NCBI RefSeq assembly: GCF_001305575.3 | Contig: NZ_CP012373.2 | Location: 62,001 to 126,000 of the forward strand | Reading direction: 5' to 3' | DNA: 64,000 nt | From: Beggiatoa leptomitoformis | Lineage (GTDB): Bacteria; Pseudomonadota; Gammaproteobacteria; Beggiatoales; Beggiatoaceae | Shown here: positions 47,733-56,590 of the stretch, piece by piece | Numbering within the stretch: position 1 is the stretch's first letter | How the letters are laid out: each line of letters opens with the position of its first letter | Notes under the pieces: model-generated | Told to the model about the DNA's origin: nothing | What the model saw: only the letters and a program-made list of their open reading frames with translations | The model's database searches: none | Made by a program: the position numbers and the translations under genes

Positions 47733-48371
47733 TTATGATTTTTTCTCTAAATAATGGCGTATTTTTAAGTAATGGTTCAACACACTATTTGCAACATGCG
47801 GAGCAGGAAATAACCCCACAAATTGTGCATCTGGATTCACTAGCAATATGGCAGAGGAATGGTCAACTAAGTAAGACCCATCGGCTTGTTGTGGCGCACG
47901 AAAATAAATAACCCCCAGTTGGCGGGTTAATTCTAGTGTGTGACTTGCAACACCACTCACCCCTATAAAATCAGGGTCAAAAAAATGTACATATTGTGCT
48001 AATAACGCAGGCGTATCACGCTCTCCATCCACAGACACAAAAACAAATTGCGTATCCGCTGCCTCAGGCAAGGTCGCTAATGATTGCTTAACACCTTTCA
48101 ATACACTTAATGCTAATGGGCAAATATCGGGACAATGTGTATAACCAAAAAACAGAAATGTCCATTTACCACGCAAACTATCCAAGGTAAACGGTTTTTC
48201 TTGCTGGTTGACTAAACTGAAGGCAGTTAATGGTTGTGTTTGTGGTAACAAGCCTTCAATCGGTGCTTTAGGTGGATAATGTTGACTAAACCAAAAACCA
48301 ATCCCTATGCCGATGATAATAGCTAATAATGATACGCTTGCGACTAAAGGAACAAATGATTTTTTAACCAT
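47733..48371 (-). CDS. SCO1/SenC family thioredoxin-like copper protein
   Basis: A 212-residue membrane-anchored protein (N-terminal helix VASVSLLAIIIGIGIGFWFS). The Cu ligands are in FFGYTHCPDICPLALSVLKG (CxxxC) and the His in DGSYLVDHSSAILLVNPDA. The DSLRGKWTFLF strand precedes them. SCO transfers copper to or reduces the CuA centre of cytochrome oxidase. It heads the two-gene copper operon. Confidence 0.95.
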   Translation of the reverse strand: MVKKSFVPLVASVSLLAIIIGIGIGFWFSQHYPPKAPIEGLLPQTQPLTAFSLVNQQEKPFTLDSLRGKWTFLFFGYTHCPDICPLALSVLKGVKQSLATLPEAADTQFVFVSVDGERDTPALLAQYVHFFDPDFIGVSGVASHTLELTRQLGVIYFRAPQQADGSYLVDHSSAILLVNPDAQFVGLFPAPHVANSVLNHYLKIRHYLEKKS

Positions 48372-48498
48372 CAGGACATATTCTCAAACCATGCAAATAA
48401 TGCAAGATTTAGGAATGTAACTTACTTAAATCAATATAACAACCATTATGTTATCGTGGGTTTTACTATCTTTTTGTTTCTAAAATAATTAATCATTA

Positions 48499-50151
48499 TT
48501 AATGTTCTCGTTGTTTGAGGACAATCAGGGTAATATCATCAAACTGCTCGCCTTTTCCAATAAAATCAAATACATTCATTATAATACGTTCACGTATTGT
48601 TAAAGCGGATGCTTGCCAACACTGTTCAATTGTTTCGCACAACCGTTTTATACCATACTGTTCTCGCACGCCTGCATTGATGCGTTCTGCTTCTGTTACA
48701 CCATCTGTATAAAGTACAACCACATCATCTGGTTGCAAGATAACTTTTAAAGTATTAACGTATTCAATAACCGAATCCACCAAACCAATCGGAAAACCTA
48801 AATCAATAGTATCAATTAACTGCACTAATCCCGCTTGCACGAGGATGATATTTTCATGTTGCCCCGTAATTTTTAAACATCCTGTTCCATCGTTTTTATA
48901 CTGATAATCCAATAAAGCAAATGTTAAATTCCTATCTGAATCCATGCGTTGTGCATTTTCATAAATCACTTTATTGATAGATTCTAAAAAATGCGTGTAA
49001 TTACGTTCTTGAGTGACTAGTAAAGTACGAACAGCCGCTTGCACCATCACTGTAAAAATGCCACTTTCCAAGCCATGCCCCGTCACATCACCAATGCTGA
49101 TAATAACATGCCCATCACACTGTAAAATATCATAATAATCGCCACCAACCTCATTAGCAGGTAGCATATAATCAGAAATATCTAAATGACTAATCGTATG
49201 TAATTCTTTGGTTTTTGGTAATAAAATTTGTTGTAACTGACGAGCAATTGATAACTCCATACTCATCCGTAAATTTTCAGAAGTGAGGGTTTTATTTAAC
49301 GCTTTAATATGCTCATGTGCGTTTAATAATGCGCTATCTCGGCGTTTTAATTTTCGTAATACCTGAAAAACAAGAAAAATAAAATTAAGCGCAACTAAAA
49401 TAATCCCTATAATTTGAATAAGTTGAATAGTCGCTGCTTTCTTATTTGCAATAGATTCTAACTCCGACGTTAATTGATTCATTAAGTCTAATAAAGTTAA
49501 ATTATTCTTAATTGCATAATCCACGACTATCTGTAATTTTTCAGTGTTAATGGTTTGTTCTGTATTTAAAATTACTTCTAATTTCATGCGGTAAGGCTGC
49601 CAAATAGTTATTGCTTGCGCAACAGCATTACGTGCAACGGGTGTATTCACCGCAGATAAATGAACCGTCTGCCCATCGCCACCTTTTGTAATATTGCCTT
49701 TATCAAAAGCGTTGAGCGTTAAATCGAATAAATCAACGGTTTTTTTTAATTCTGCTACAGGTAAAGCCAGTCTTGCCTTATCTGCAATCAGCGATTGCAT
49801 AACTGAGACAGGCGGCTGTACCACAGGGGGTAAGCCATTATTAAATATGCTTAATGTTGAATCAAATAAAACAACAGTTTTTTCCAACTCATGCAGAGAG
49901 GATTTTGCAGCAATGCCAATTTGTTGTGCAACTTGTAATTGTAACAAGGCTTTAACCATGCGTTGGGACAACATCCGCTGTCTGCCCGCTAAATTGATAG
50001 CTAAAGCATCTTCTTTAATTTGAGAAGATAAAATAAAGTTTGGAATTAACACGCCCACATCAATGGTAATGAATAACAAAATAGAAATGATGATAAAACG
50101 GTATTTTTTATCGTTAATAACATCATTTTGATTTATTTTTGAATTTAACAT
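48499..50151 (-). CDS. PilJ-like sensor with SpoIIE/PP2C phosphatase output
   Basis: A 550-residue membrane signalling protein; ATG at 50151 with AAGG upstream (a TTG frame 10 codons longer is less likely). It has helix 1 (FIIISILLFITIDVGVLIPN), then a type IV-pili MCP (PilJ N-terminal) sensor with NLAGRQRMLSQRMVKALLQL and a second related half, helix 2 (LIQIIGIILVALNFIFLVFQ) and a coiled coil. The PPM phosphatase domain follows: LPANEVGGDYYDILQCDGHV, ISIGDVTGHGLESGIFTVM and VVLYTDGVTEAERINAGV. The metal-binding Asp residues are intact. It probably dephosphorylates an anti-sigma-antagonist; no partner gene is next to it. Confidence 0.88.
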   Translation of the reverse strand: MLNSKINQNDVINDKKYRFIIISILLFITIDVGVLIPNFILSSQIKEDALAINLAGRQRMLSQRMVKALLQLQVAQQIGIAAKSSLHELEKTVVLFDSTLSIFNNGLPPVVQPPVSVMQSLIADKARLALPVAELKKTVDLFDLTLNAFDKGNITKGGDGQTVHLSAVNTPVARNAVAQAITIWQPYRMKLEVILNTEQTINTEKLQIVVDYAIKNNLTLLDLMNQLTSELESIANKKAATIQLIQIIGIILVALNFIFLVFQVLRKLKRRDSALLNAHEHIKALNKTLTSENLRMSMELSIARQLQQILLPKTKELHTISHLDISDYMLPANEVGGDYYDILQCDGHVIISIGDVTGHGLESGIFTVMVQAAVRTLLVTQERNYTHFLESINKVIYENAQRMDSDRNLTFALLDYQYKNDGTGCLKITGQHENIILVQAGLVQLIDTIDLGFPIGLVDSVIEYVNTLKVILQPDDVVVLYTDGVTEAERINAGVREQYGIKRLCETIEQCWQASALTIRERIIMNVFDFIGKGEQFDDITLIVLKQREH

Positions 50152-50229
50152 GAATACCTTAGCGATTACACATAATAACAATAGCCTTTATAATATTTAA
50201 CACACTATAAAGGCTAATCAGGCTAATAA

Positions 50230-50895
50230 TTAAATCATTAACTCTTTTACGCCGTTATCAGTTCCTAACAACAAAACATCTGCATGACGATGCGCAAAAA
50301 GACCATTTTCAACCACGCCAACAATCGAGTTTATTGCTGTTTCTAACTTCAATGGCTCTATGATATTCAAGTTATAAACATCTAAAATCATATTGCCATT
50401 ATCCGTGATGAAATTTTCACGCCACATCGGATTCCCGCCTAGTTTCACAATCTGACGCGCAACAAAACTCCGTGCCATCGGAATGACTTCAACAGGTAAA
50501 TAAAACTTAGTTCCCAATTGTTCCACTAGCTTGCTTTCGTCCGCAATACAGACAAACTTGGCACTGGCTGCCGCCACGATTTTTTCACGGGTTAATGCAC
50601 CGCCACCGCCTTTAATCAATTGCAAATGATGATTTGCCTCATCAGCACCATCAACATACACCGATAATTCCCCAACGCCATTTAAGTTTAAAACGGGAAT
50701 ACCATGCGATTTTAAGCGGTCAGCGGTTGCTTGCGAGCTTGCTACAGCACCTTCAATCTGAAACTTTAGTTTAGCGAGTTCATCAATAAAGCAATTAGCG
50801 GTACTTCCCGTACCAACGCCAATAACGGTGTTAGGTTCAACATATTTTAAAGCAGCTTTTGCAACTTGTTGTTTTTTCTCTTCTGGTGTCAACAT
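50230..50895 (-). CDS. rpiA: Ribose-5-phosphate isomerase A
   Basis: Interconverts ribose 5-phosphate and ribulose 5-phosphate; feeds the pentose-phosphate and Calvin cycles. It has 221 residues. Motifs: [58 protein letters not shown] and [23 protein letters not shown] at 50895. In an organism with RubisCO it also regenerates ribulose 5-phosphate for CO2 fixation. Confidence 0.98.
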   Translation of the reverse strand: MLTPEEKKQQVAKAALKYVEPNTVIGVGTGSTANCFIDELAKLKFQIEGAVASSQATADRLKSHGIPVLNLNGVGELSVYVDGADEANHHLQLIKGGGGALTREKIVAAASAKFVCIADESKLVEQLGTKFYLPVEVIPMARSFVARQIVKLGGNPMWRENFITDNGNMILDVYNLNIIEPLKLETAINSIVGVVENGLFAHRHADVLLLGTDNGVKELMI

Positions 50896-51119
50896 TCCAT
50901 ACCTCGTGAATTAATAAAGTGAATGTGTATTTATTTAAGATTTACGCGCTAAACCCTATTTATGACAAGTTATCCTCAAATTATTTATCGCATATTTCAC
51001 GTTTTTGATTGTTGCATAAATTTTAAGAAATGATAAAGCCGATTGCTATCAGGTTTTATGTTAGGTAAAAGATTTGAGGCTATTACTGTTATACTTTGCG
51101 CACAAGTGATATGCGGTAT

Positions 51120-51131
51120 AAATCATGATTT
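51120..51131. promoter_or_regulatory. Palindrome AAATCATGATTT upstream of the tetR-type gene
   Basis: A perfect 12-bp palindrome in an AT-rich flank, 42 bases before the TetR ATG and overlapping a possible -10 (TATAAA at 51117-51122). TetR-type repressors often bind such a site over their own promoter. Indirect evidence only. Confidence 0.4.
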
Positions 51132-51173
51132 TTATACATTTAAAATATTATTAAGTTTAAGGAATTTTTGTTA

Positions 51174-51776
51174 ATGGGCAGACGGAATGATCATAGTCGG
51201 GAAGAAATCCAACTGTTAGCGATACAAGCAGCGGAAAAAATTGTTACAGAACAAGGTTGGCGTGCTTTAAGTACACGTAAAGTTGCAAAAGAAATTGGTT
51301 ATACCGTAGGTAGTTTATATTTAGTTTTTGAGAACTTGGATGATTTAATCATGCAAGTCAACGGACGCACCTTAGATGAACTCTATGCCGTTGTTGCAGA
51401 TATTGCTATTAATCAAAAAGATGCTGAAACATGTTTGTGTGCATTAGGACAAGCCTATTTAACTTTTGCAACGGAAAATACGCAACGTTGGCTTATGATT
51501 TTTGAATATAGCCGTCAAGCAGACCCTGTGTTACCAACGTGGTACTACCCAAAAATTGCACAATTATTCTCGCTGGTTGCCTCACGTTTAAAACCGTTAC
51601 TACCCGTATCCAATTTACCCCAGCTAACCAACGCTACTCATGCGTTATGGGGAAGTGTGCATGGCATTTGTATCTTAGCACTGACAGAAAAATTAGCTGT
51701 TGTAGGAACAAATTCTGTACAAGAATTGTTAGAAACGTTAATTCATACTTATTTAGCAGGATTGCGGAATTTATAG
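51174..51776 (+). CDS. TetR/AcrR-family transcriptional regulator
   Basis: The 200-residue protein from ATG 51174 (MGRRNDHSREEIQLLAIQAA) has an N-terminal HTH: EKIVTEQGWRALSTRKVAKE, then IGYTVGSLYLVFENLDDLI, the canonical TetR helix pair. The C-terminal ligand domain includes a conserved ALWGSVHGICILALTEKL (WHG-like motif). AAGGA lies about 10 bases upstream. It is convergent with the AAA+ ATPase gene and divergent from rpiA, separated from both by terminator or promoter DNA, so the target is unclear. Confidence 0.88.
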   Translation: MGRRNDHSREEIQLLAIQAAEKIVTEQGWRALSTRKVAKEIGYTVGSLYLVFENLDDLIMQVNGRTLDELYAVVADIAINQKDAETCLCALGQAYLTFATENTQRWLMIFEYSRQADPVLPTWYYPKIAQLFSLVASRLKPLLPVSNLPQLTNATHALWGSVHGICILALTEKLAVVGTNSVQELLETLIHTYLAGLRNL

Positions 51777-51797
51777 TTGTCATAACTAACAAGAAAG

Positions 51798-51828
51798 CGG
51801 ATAACACCACTAAAAGTAGCGTTATCCG
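51798..51828 (+). terminator. Terminator between tetR-type and AAA+ genes
   Basis: CGGATAACACCACT / AGTAGCGTTATCCG form a near-perfect stem with loop AAA, followed by GTGTTGTTTATT. It serves the convergent pair and belongs to the GGATAACACC hairpin family. Confidence 0.8.
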
Positions 51829-51863
51829 TGTTGTTTATTCTAAATGCCTTAGTATTCCATTGG

Positions 51864-53567
51864 TTATGCTATAGAACCCGATTCCATGCCACGAAAAATA
51901 CTACACCGTTTAAACACGTCTAAGCTGGGTGGTACAGATTTATGATGGCAGTATTTCGCCACTAATTTGGTTAGACCTTTAATATCTCGACCACTGGCTT
52001 CAGGAAAGATTTCTGCTAACGTATTTAGTAATGACGGTTCAATTTGTAATCCAAACTGCTCCACCATCACCCCCCAAATTTTGCGTCTATCCTCGAGTTG
52101 TGGTGGATGATAACGAATCATTGCAATACAGCGCGAAATAATCGCCTCGTCAATATCGCCAACCCGATTCGTTGTTAAAAATAATAAGCCATTAAAATAT
52201 TCCAACACGCGCAAGAACACCCCAACCACGGCATTTGCAGCAATATTGTCATTACGGCGTTTGATATAAACATCCGCCTCATCAATTAACATCACGGCCC
52301 CCCAACGTTGCGCCCGCATTAATGTATTTTTTAATGCAATCTCCATTTCTGCAACGTTTAGACCCAACTGCCCAGAATGCACACGATATAACGGGCGTTT
52401 AATAATTTCGGAATAAACTTCAGCCGTGAGTGTTTTTCCTACTCCCGCAGGACCTGCACACAATACGGTTGTTCCCCCTGATTTACCTTCAATAATGTCA
52501 TCCATGAGAACATCCATTTCAGCCGTTAGGATGTCAATTAAATCCGTTTGCTCAGGCGGTAAAATTAGCTTTTCTTTTAAATCAGGCTGATAAACATAAG
52601 GTTGCATATCATCCACATGCACCCATACATGATGATGTAACTCCAAATGAAACATTAAGATATAACCGTGTATGGGTAATTCAGTGAATAAACTCGCGGG
52701 AATTTTATCTTGTAATTTTTCAACAATGGCTTCAACTTTCACATTGTAATTACTACTTCGCCCTGCTTTGCGTAAGTATTTAGCAAAAATATCTCCCGAG
52801 CTGTCTAAGGTTAGTTCTCTTTCTTTCAGAACTTCCTCATCATTAACCAATCGCGCCCAACCGCCACCCGAAGACAATACAATGCTACTTTTACGTGTCC
52901 AGTCTGTATTACGATGCGAAGCAGTTGGATCATCCGTAAAAATACCCGTTCCCCGCGCAGAAAACTGACGGCTATAATCAGAACGCCATTTAAAATAACG
53001 CTCGCTAGAGTAATCATAAGCAGCAATTAATTCAGGTGTTTCTTTAAGAAAACCATTCGCCGCAAAAATTTCGGCTATGGTTTTACCAACAATATCGCGT
53101 TCTCGAATCACCAGCGCGACAGTCACAATTTTAGTTAAACTGTTGGCTTTTAAATCTAACAAAATCCGACCGCTTTCTTCCTCACCAGCGGGGGTAAAAT
53201 CAATGCGTACAACTAAGTAAGCTAAGGGTTTACCGGCTGCATTGGCTTTAAAAACCCACCCACGTATGGCATCTTTTAATAAAAATTCGGCAACAGCGGG
53301 GATTAACTCCTCTAATTGCCCTTCTTCAAATCGTTTACCGTTATCCATCAATGCTTGTTGTAGCGTTGCAATTTGCGCAGCTTGTCCCCGCATTTTTTCA
53401 CCCGCAACAACATACAGAGAATGGAGATAACCCAACTGTTGTGCAGAAAAGTGATGAAAAGGAATTTCGGCTTTATTACCGAATTTAAGTTGCTCTGCTA
53501 GGATGTGAAGCGCTGGATATTGTGCAACCATCGCCTCGACATAAGTACGTTCAATTTGAAGTTTCAT
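51864..53567 (-). CDS. Stand-alone AAA+ ATPase with an unrecognised 330-residue N-terminal region
   Basis: A 567-residue protein. The C-terminal about 210 residues are an AAA+ domain: Walker A LCAGPAGVGKTLTAEVYSEI, Walker B WGAVMLIDEADVYIKRRNDN, sensor-1 GLLFLTTNRVGDIDEAI and an Arg-finger-like SRCIAMIRYHPP. The ATPase sequence is close to that of two-domain or fungal AAA proteins of unknown function (LIDEADVY, TTNRVGDID). The first about 330 residues hold no domain I can name; they include ALVIRERDIVGKTIAEIFAA and DWTRKSSIVLSSGGGWARL. ATG at 53567, with no partner gene nearby. A role as a remodeller or conflict protein is inference. Confidence 0.82.
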   Translation of the reverse strand: MKLQIERTYVEAMVAQYPALHILAEQLKFGNKAEIPFHHFSAQQLGYLHSLYVVAGEKMRGQAAQIATLQQALMDNGKRFEEGQLEELIPAVAEFLLKDAIRGWVFKANAAGKPLAYLVVRIDFTPAGEEESGRILLDLKANSLTKIVTVALVIRERDIVGKTIAEIFAANGFLKETPELIAAYDYSSERYFKWRSDYSRQFSARGTGIFTDDPTASHRNTDWTRKSSIVLSSGGGWARLVNDEEVLKERELTLDSSGDIFAKYLRKAGRSSNYNVKVEAIVEKLQDKIPASLFTELPIHGYILMFHLELHHHVWVHVDDMQPYVYQPDLKEKLILPPEQTDLIDILTAEMDVLMDDIIEGKSGGTTVLCAGPAGVGKTLTAEVYSEIIKRPLYRVHSGQLGLNVAEMEIALKNTLMRAQRWGAVMLIDEADVYIKRRNDNIAANAVVGVFLRVLEYFNGLLFLTTNRVGDIDEAIISRCIAMIRYHPPQLEDRRKIWGVMVEQFGLQIEPSLLNTLAEIFPEASGRDIKGLTKLVAKYCHHKSVPPSLDVFKRCSIFRGMESGSIA

Positions 53568-53743
53568 GCTGATGCTGACTCACTATGCTTATGAACTGGA
53601 AAAGTCAGAACTAGCAAAGTGTAAGCCATACATTTAATCGTATGATTTAAAAGTTTTTATGTGGGAATTTTGTATAAATTGTGAGATTTATAACAATTTT
53701 AATGTAAGGGGATAAGATAAAAAGACTTATCATTTTTTTGATT

Positions 53744-53851
53744 AAAGCCTGTCTGAATCAACATGTTCAGGACTCACAATGCTTTCAGCATTAAAAAGAT
53801 GAAAAGACAATGTTTTTATTAAGTTGGTAAATTCTGATTTAGACAGGCTTT
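53744..53851. repeat. Dispersed palindromic element, GTCTGAATCAG family (near hemA)
   Basis: AAAGCCTGTCTGAATCA (53744-53760) and TGATTTAGACAGGCTTT (53835-53851) are inverted copies with one mismatch, with a 74-base spacer. It lies just past the hemA stop (53858 on the minus strand), and so forms the end of that transcript. Confidence 0.8.
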
Positions 53852-53857
53852 ATGGAG

Positions 53858-55114
53858 TTATTTTTGTTGTAACTGGAATAATTGTTGCGCGGCAGAAACT
53901 AAATCATCACGTCCGTTATAGCTCGCTTGGCGCAACTGCGTACAGGGGGTGTGAATAATGGTATTTGTTAGCGTATGAGCAAGATAATCAATTACATCAT
54001 GTGGGGCTTTACCGTTATCTAACATTTTTTTTGCCTTAGCGACTAATTCTACGCGCTTGTCTTGCGCGCGTTCACGAATATCACAGATAGTTTCAATCGC
54101 ACTGAGTGACTTGAGCCAGCCAATAAAATGCGTGACTTGCGTATCGATAATTTCTTCGGCTTGACGTGCCGCTTGTTCACGGGTGCGTAGATTTTCCTGA
54201 ATCACTTCATTTAAATCATCAACCGTATAAAGATAAACATCTTCTACTTTACTAACGCTCTCCTCCACATCGCGCGGCACGGCAATATCAACAATAAACA
54301 TTGGACGATGTTTTCGGGTTTTAATAGCTTGTTTCACCATTGCTTGGCTTAAAATAGGCACAGGGCTAGCCGTAGAGGAAATTACAACATCCGCCTCTGC
54401 TAAATGACCAGAAATCTCTTCTAACGTAATCGCATAACCCCCAAATTCTTTAGCAACATTTCGCGCCCGATCTAGGGTACGGTTTGCAACTATCATTTTG
54501 CCTAAATTTTTTTCATGTAAATGTCGAGCTGCAAGCTCTATTGTTTCACCCGCACCAATGAGTAAAGCGGTATTGTGTTGCAAATCACCAAATATTTGTT
54601 GAGCAAGGCGTACAGCAGCAAAAGCAACAGAGACGGGGCTTGAACCAATTGCAGTATCTGTACGAATTTGTTTTGCAACAGAAAAGCTATGTTCAAATAA
54701 CTTACCTAATGAACGTCCTATCGTATTTGCCTCGCGCGCGCTTTGATAAGCCGTTTTAATCTGTCCTAAAATTTGCGGTTCGCCCAAAATAAGAGAATCT
54801 AAACCGCTTGCTACACGTAATAAATGACGCACTGCATCGGTATGTTCGTATGTATAAAGGTAATTATTCAGCTTCTCAAGGGTAATGTGATGATAGCGTC
54901 CTAACCACGCTAAAACAGGCTCACGTGTATCGTGTCCTAACGCGCAATATAATTCCGTCCGATTACAAGTGGACACAATCACAGCTTCTTCAACCAGTTC
55001 ATGCTGTGTTAAATCGTGTAATGCGTGACATAACCGTTCAGGGGAAAATGAAACCTGTTCACGAACCGCAACAGGTGCGGTGGTGTGATTTAAACCAACA
55101 ACGTACAACTGCAT
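53858..55114 (-). CDS. hemA: Glutamyl-tRNA reductase
   Basis: The first committed step of tetrapyrrole synthesis by the C5 pathway. From ATG 55114 (MQLYVVGLNHTTAPVAVREQ) it has 418 residues, exactly the E. coli size; the frame can be read 48 codons further upstream, but not plausibly. The catalytic Cys is in EEAVIVSTCNRTELYCALG, GLDSLILGEPQILGQIKTAY is the signature, and the NADPH-binding part has LIGAGETIELAARHL. The C-terminal dimerisation helix ends ...AAQQLFQLQQK. hemA is often followed by prfA; here it is alone, closed by a palindromic repeat. Confidence 0.97.
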   Translation of the reverse strand: MQLYVVGLNHTTAPVAVREQVSFSPERLCHALHDLTQHELVEEAVIVSTCNRTELYCALGHDTREPVLAWLGRYHHITLEKLNNYLYTYEHTDAVRHLLRVASGLDSLILGEPQILGQIKTAYQSAREANTIGRSLGKLFEHSFSVAKQIRTDTAIGSSPVSVAFAAVRLAQQIFGDLQHNTALLIGAGETIELAARHLHEKNLGKMIVANRTLDRARNVAKEFGGYAITLEEISGHLAEADVVISSTASPVPILSQAMVKQAIKTRKHRPMFIVDIAVPRDVEESVSKVEDVYLYTVDDLNEVIQENLRTREQAARQAEEIIDTQVTHFIGWLKSLSAIETICDIRERAQDKRVELVAKAKKMLDNGKAPHDVIDYLAHTLTNTIIHTPCTQLRQASYNGRDDLVSAAQQLFQLQQK

Positions 55115-55372
55115 GGGAAGACATGACCCCGTTTGAGAAAGGATTAAGCAAGAATTAAGAGTGAGTATTAAAAAAAATTTATAGTATTCTATTATAGTTA
55201 CACAATAAGCACCTGCGACAGATGAAATTATTGTGGGGTATCTTAGCCATGAATACAAGCCAGTTTATAGGATATACTAAAAGGCGAATGGCGTTGCTTG
55301 ATGCTTATAAGTGTTTGGTTAATGCTTGCCTAATAATATTATGCTAAATCGCTGAACAAAAGGAGAATAGGA

Positions 55373-55753
55373 ATGGCAATGTATGATGGTATCGCAAAAA
55401 GTGCGAGAAGAGTCCGTAGAGAGCGACATTTATCCAACCACACCGCGACAGGTCAATGCACTGTTTGCTCAGGTATTTTCAAAAGTGCGCGACGTTTAAG
55501 ACGTGAACGTTATTTATCGCAAACCATACCAACAATCCCGACAACCGCGCCCATCACAGAACAAGTTACACCAAGCCCAAGCCTCTCCGTACCATCGCCT
55601 GAAGCTACCAAACCCACGCCAAAAGTGTCGCCAGAACCTGTGGTGAAAGCACCAGAAAAAGATTATCGGCGCATACAACCATGGGAATGGTCAGTTTTCA
55701 TTCTACTTTTAGGCGCAGGTGCTGTGGCGTTCTATCTATTTTCACCACATTAA
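55373..55753 (+). CDS. Tail-anchored protein with a duplicated basic motif, unknown function
   Basis: The 126-residue protein holds two near-copies of a basic motif, IAKSARRVRRERHLS (about residues 7-21) and IFKSARRLRRERYLS (about 35-49), joined by a segment with two Cys (CTVCSG). A long Pro/Thr/Ser-rich stalk (residues about 50-95) leads to a single C-terminal membrane helix (WSVFILLLGAGAVAFYLFSP). AGGAG is seven bases before the ATG, so it is a real gene. I know no family for it. The layout suggests a small protein anchored by its tail, with the basic repeats in the cytoplasm; function unknown. Confidence 0.7.
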   Translation: MAMYDGIAKSARRVRRERHLSNHTATGQCTVCSGIFKSARRLRRERYLSQTIPTIPTTAPITEQVTPSPSLSVPSPEATKPTPKVSPEPVVKAPEKDYRRIQPWEWSVFILLLGAGAVAFYLFSPH

Positions 55754-55818
55754 TCATTCCACCTTAATTAACCCTTATGTTTTTACTTAATGCTTGTATG
55801 AGAAATCGCATTTTTTTA

Positions 55819-56250
55819 ATGAAAGTTCGCCAACAACAAGGCTTTACTTTAATTGAAGTAATGGTTGTTATTGTCATTTTAAGTATTCTTGCAACCCTTG
55901 TTGTTCCCAGCATTATGGGGCGCACAGCGGATGCACGCCAAACAAAAACCAGACATGACATTCATGCAATAGAAGCCGCGCTAAAGCTATATAAATTAGA
56001 TAACTATGTTTATCCCTCTACGGACCAAGGGCTAGAAGCATTAGTCAATCGTCCAATGACTACCCCAGAACCACGTAAGTGGAAAGAAGGGGGATATTTA
56101 GAGCGTTTACCAATAGATGCGTGGGGTTCACCCTATCAATATATGAGTCCCGGTGTACATGGTGAGATAGACATCTGGTCATTAGGTGCAGACAAACAAC
56201 CCGATGGCACAGGGGAAAACATGGATATTGGTAACTGGTCACAGGAATAA
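55819..56250 (+). CDS. gspG: Type II secretion major pseudopilin GspG
   Basis: The 143-residue protein from ATG 55819 (MKVRQQQGFTLIEVMVVIVI) carries the prepilin peptidase site QG/FTLIE and a hydrophobic N-terminal helix, then DIHAIEAALKLYKLDNYVYP and the C-terminal calcium-binding style loop ADKQPDGTGENMDIGNW. In-frame ATGs at 55777 and 55798 would lengthen the leader. No other T2SS genes (gspD, E, F) are next to it in this window, so it stands alone here. GspG is the main subunit of the periplasmic pseudopilus. Confidence 0.92.
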   Translation: MKVRQQQGFTLIEVMVVIVILSILATLVVPSIMGRTADARQTKTRHDIHAIEAALKLYKLDNYVYPSTDQGLEALVNRPMTTPEPRKWKEGGYLERLPIDAWGSPYQYMSPGVHGEIDIWSLGADKQPDGTGENMDIGNWSQE

Positions 56251-56254
56251 AAGG

Positions 56255-56306
56255 ATTTTCTGAGTCAGCATTTTTAAGATTAATCTGATGTCGTCTGATT
56301 CAGACT
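56255..56306. repeat. Palindromic family, partial copy after gspG
   Basis: TTTCTGAGTCAGCATTTTTA is followed by a right arm with GTCTGATTCAGAC (itself a palindrome) at about 56292-56304. It starts right after the gspG stop. Confidence 0.6.
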
Positions 56307-56394
56307 GTATTTTACCAAAAAACGCATTATTCTGATATATATTGAAGAGTTATAACGTAACTTGTGCGGATGATACAAGCAAGAAACAAGCATT

Positions 56395-56438
56395 GTTTGA
56401 ATCAGCATTTTTAAAATTGAAAAATTCTGATTCAGACT
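56395..56438. repeat. Palindromic family, second copy after gspG
   Basis: GTTTGAATCAG at 56395-56405 pairs with CTGATTCAGAC at 56428-56438 with one mismatch; the spacer ATTTTTAAAATTGAAAAATT is AT-rich. Confidence 0.7.
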
Positions 56439-56590
56439 GCTTTTAATCCAAAAAATACCTTATTCCCACTTAAAATAATCACCATTTAACATCGAGAAAC
56501 CCTGCTTTCAAATTACCGCTTGTCTAATACACCCCTCTATTATTAAACTTCTCCGACCCAATCTCTCTTATAGATATTCATCAATCAGGA

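Larger units (their letters stand above)
56251..56590. other. Intergenic region gspG - kinase (340 bases)
   Basis: It holds two copies of the palindromic family in a row (about 56255-56306 and 56395-56438) and then an AT-rich promoter-like stretch ahead of the kinase gene. No coding frame is credible. Confidence 0.6.

Noticed and set aside
47409-47911. Plus-strand frames opposite the PCu(A)C and SCO genes
   Set aside because: Shadows of two clearly conserved minus-strand genes.
51539-51874. 111-codon frame overlapping the TetR-type gene in another frame
   Set aside because: It runs through the regulator and the terminator hairpin; the TetR frame carries the conserved HTH.
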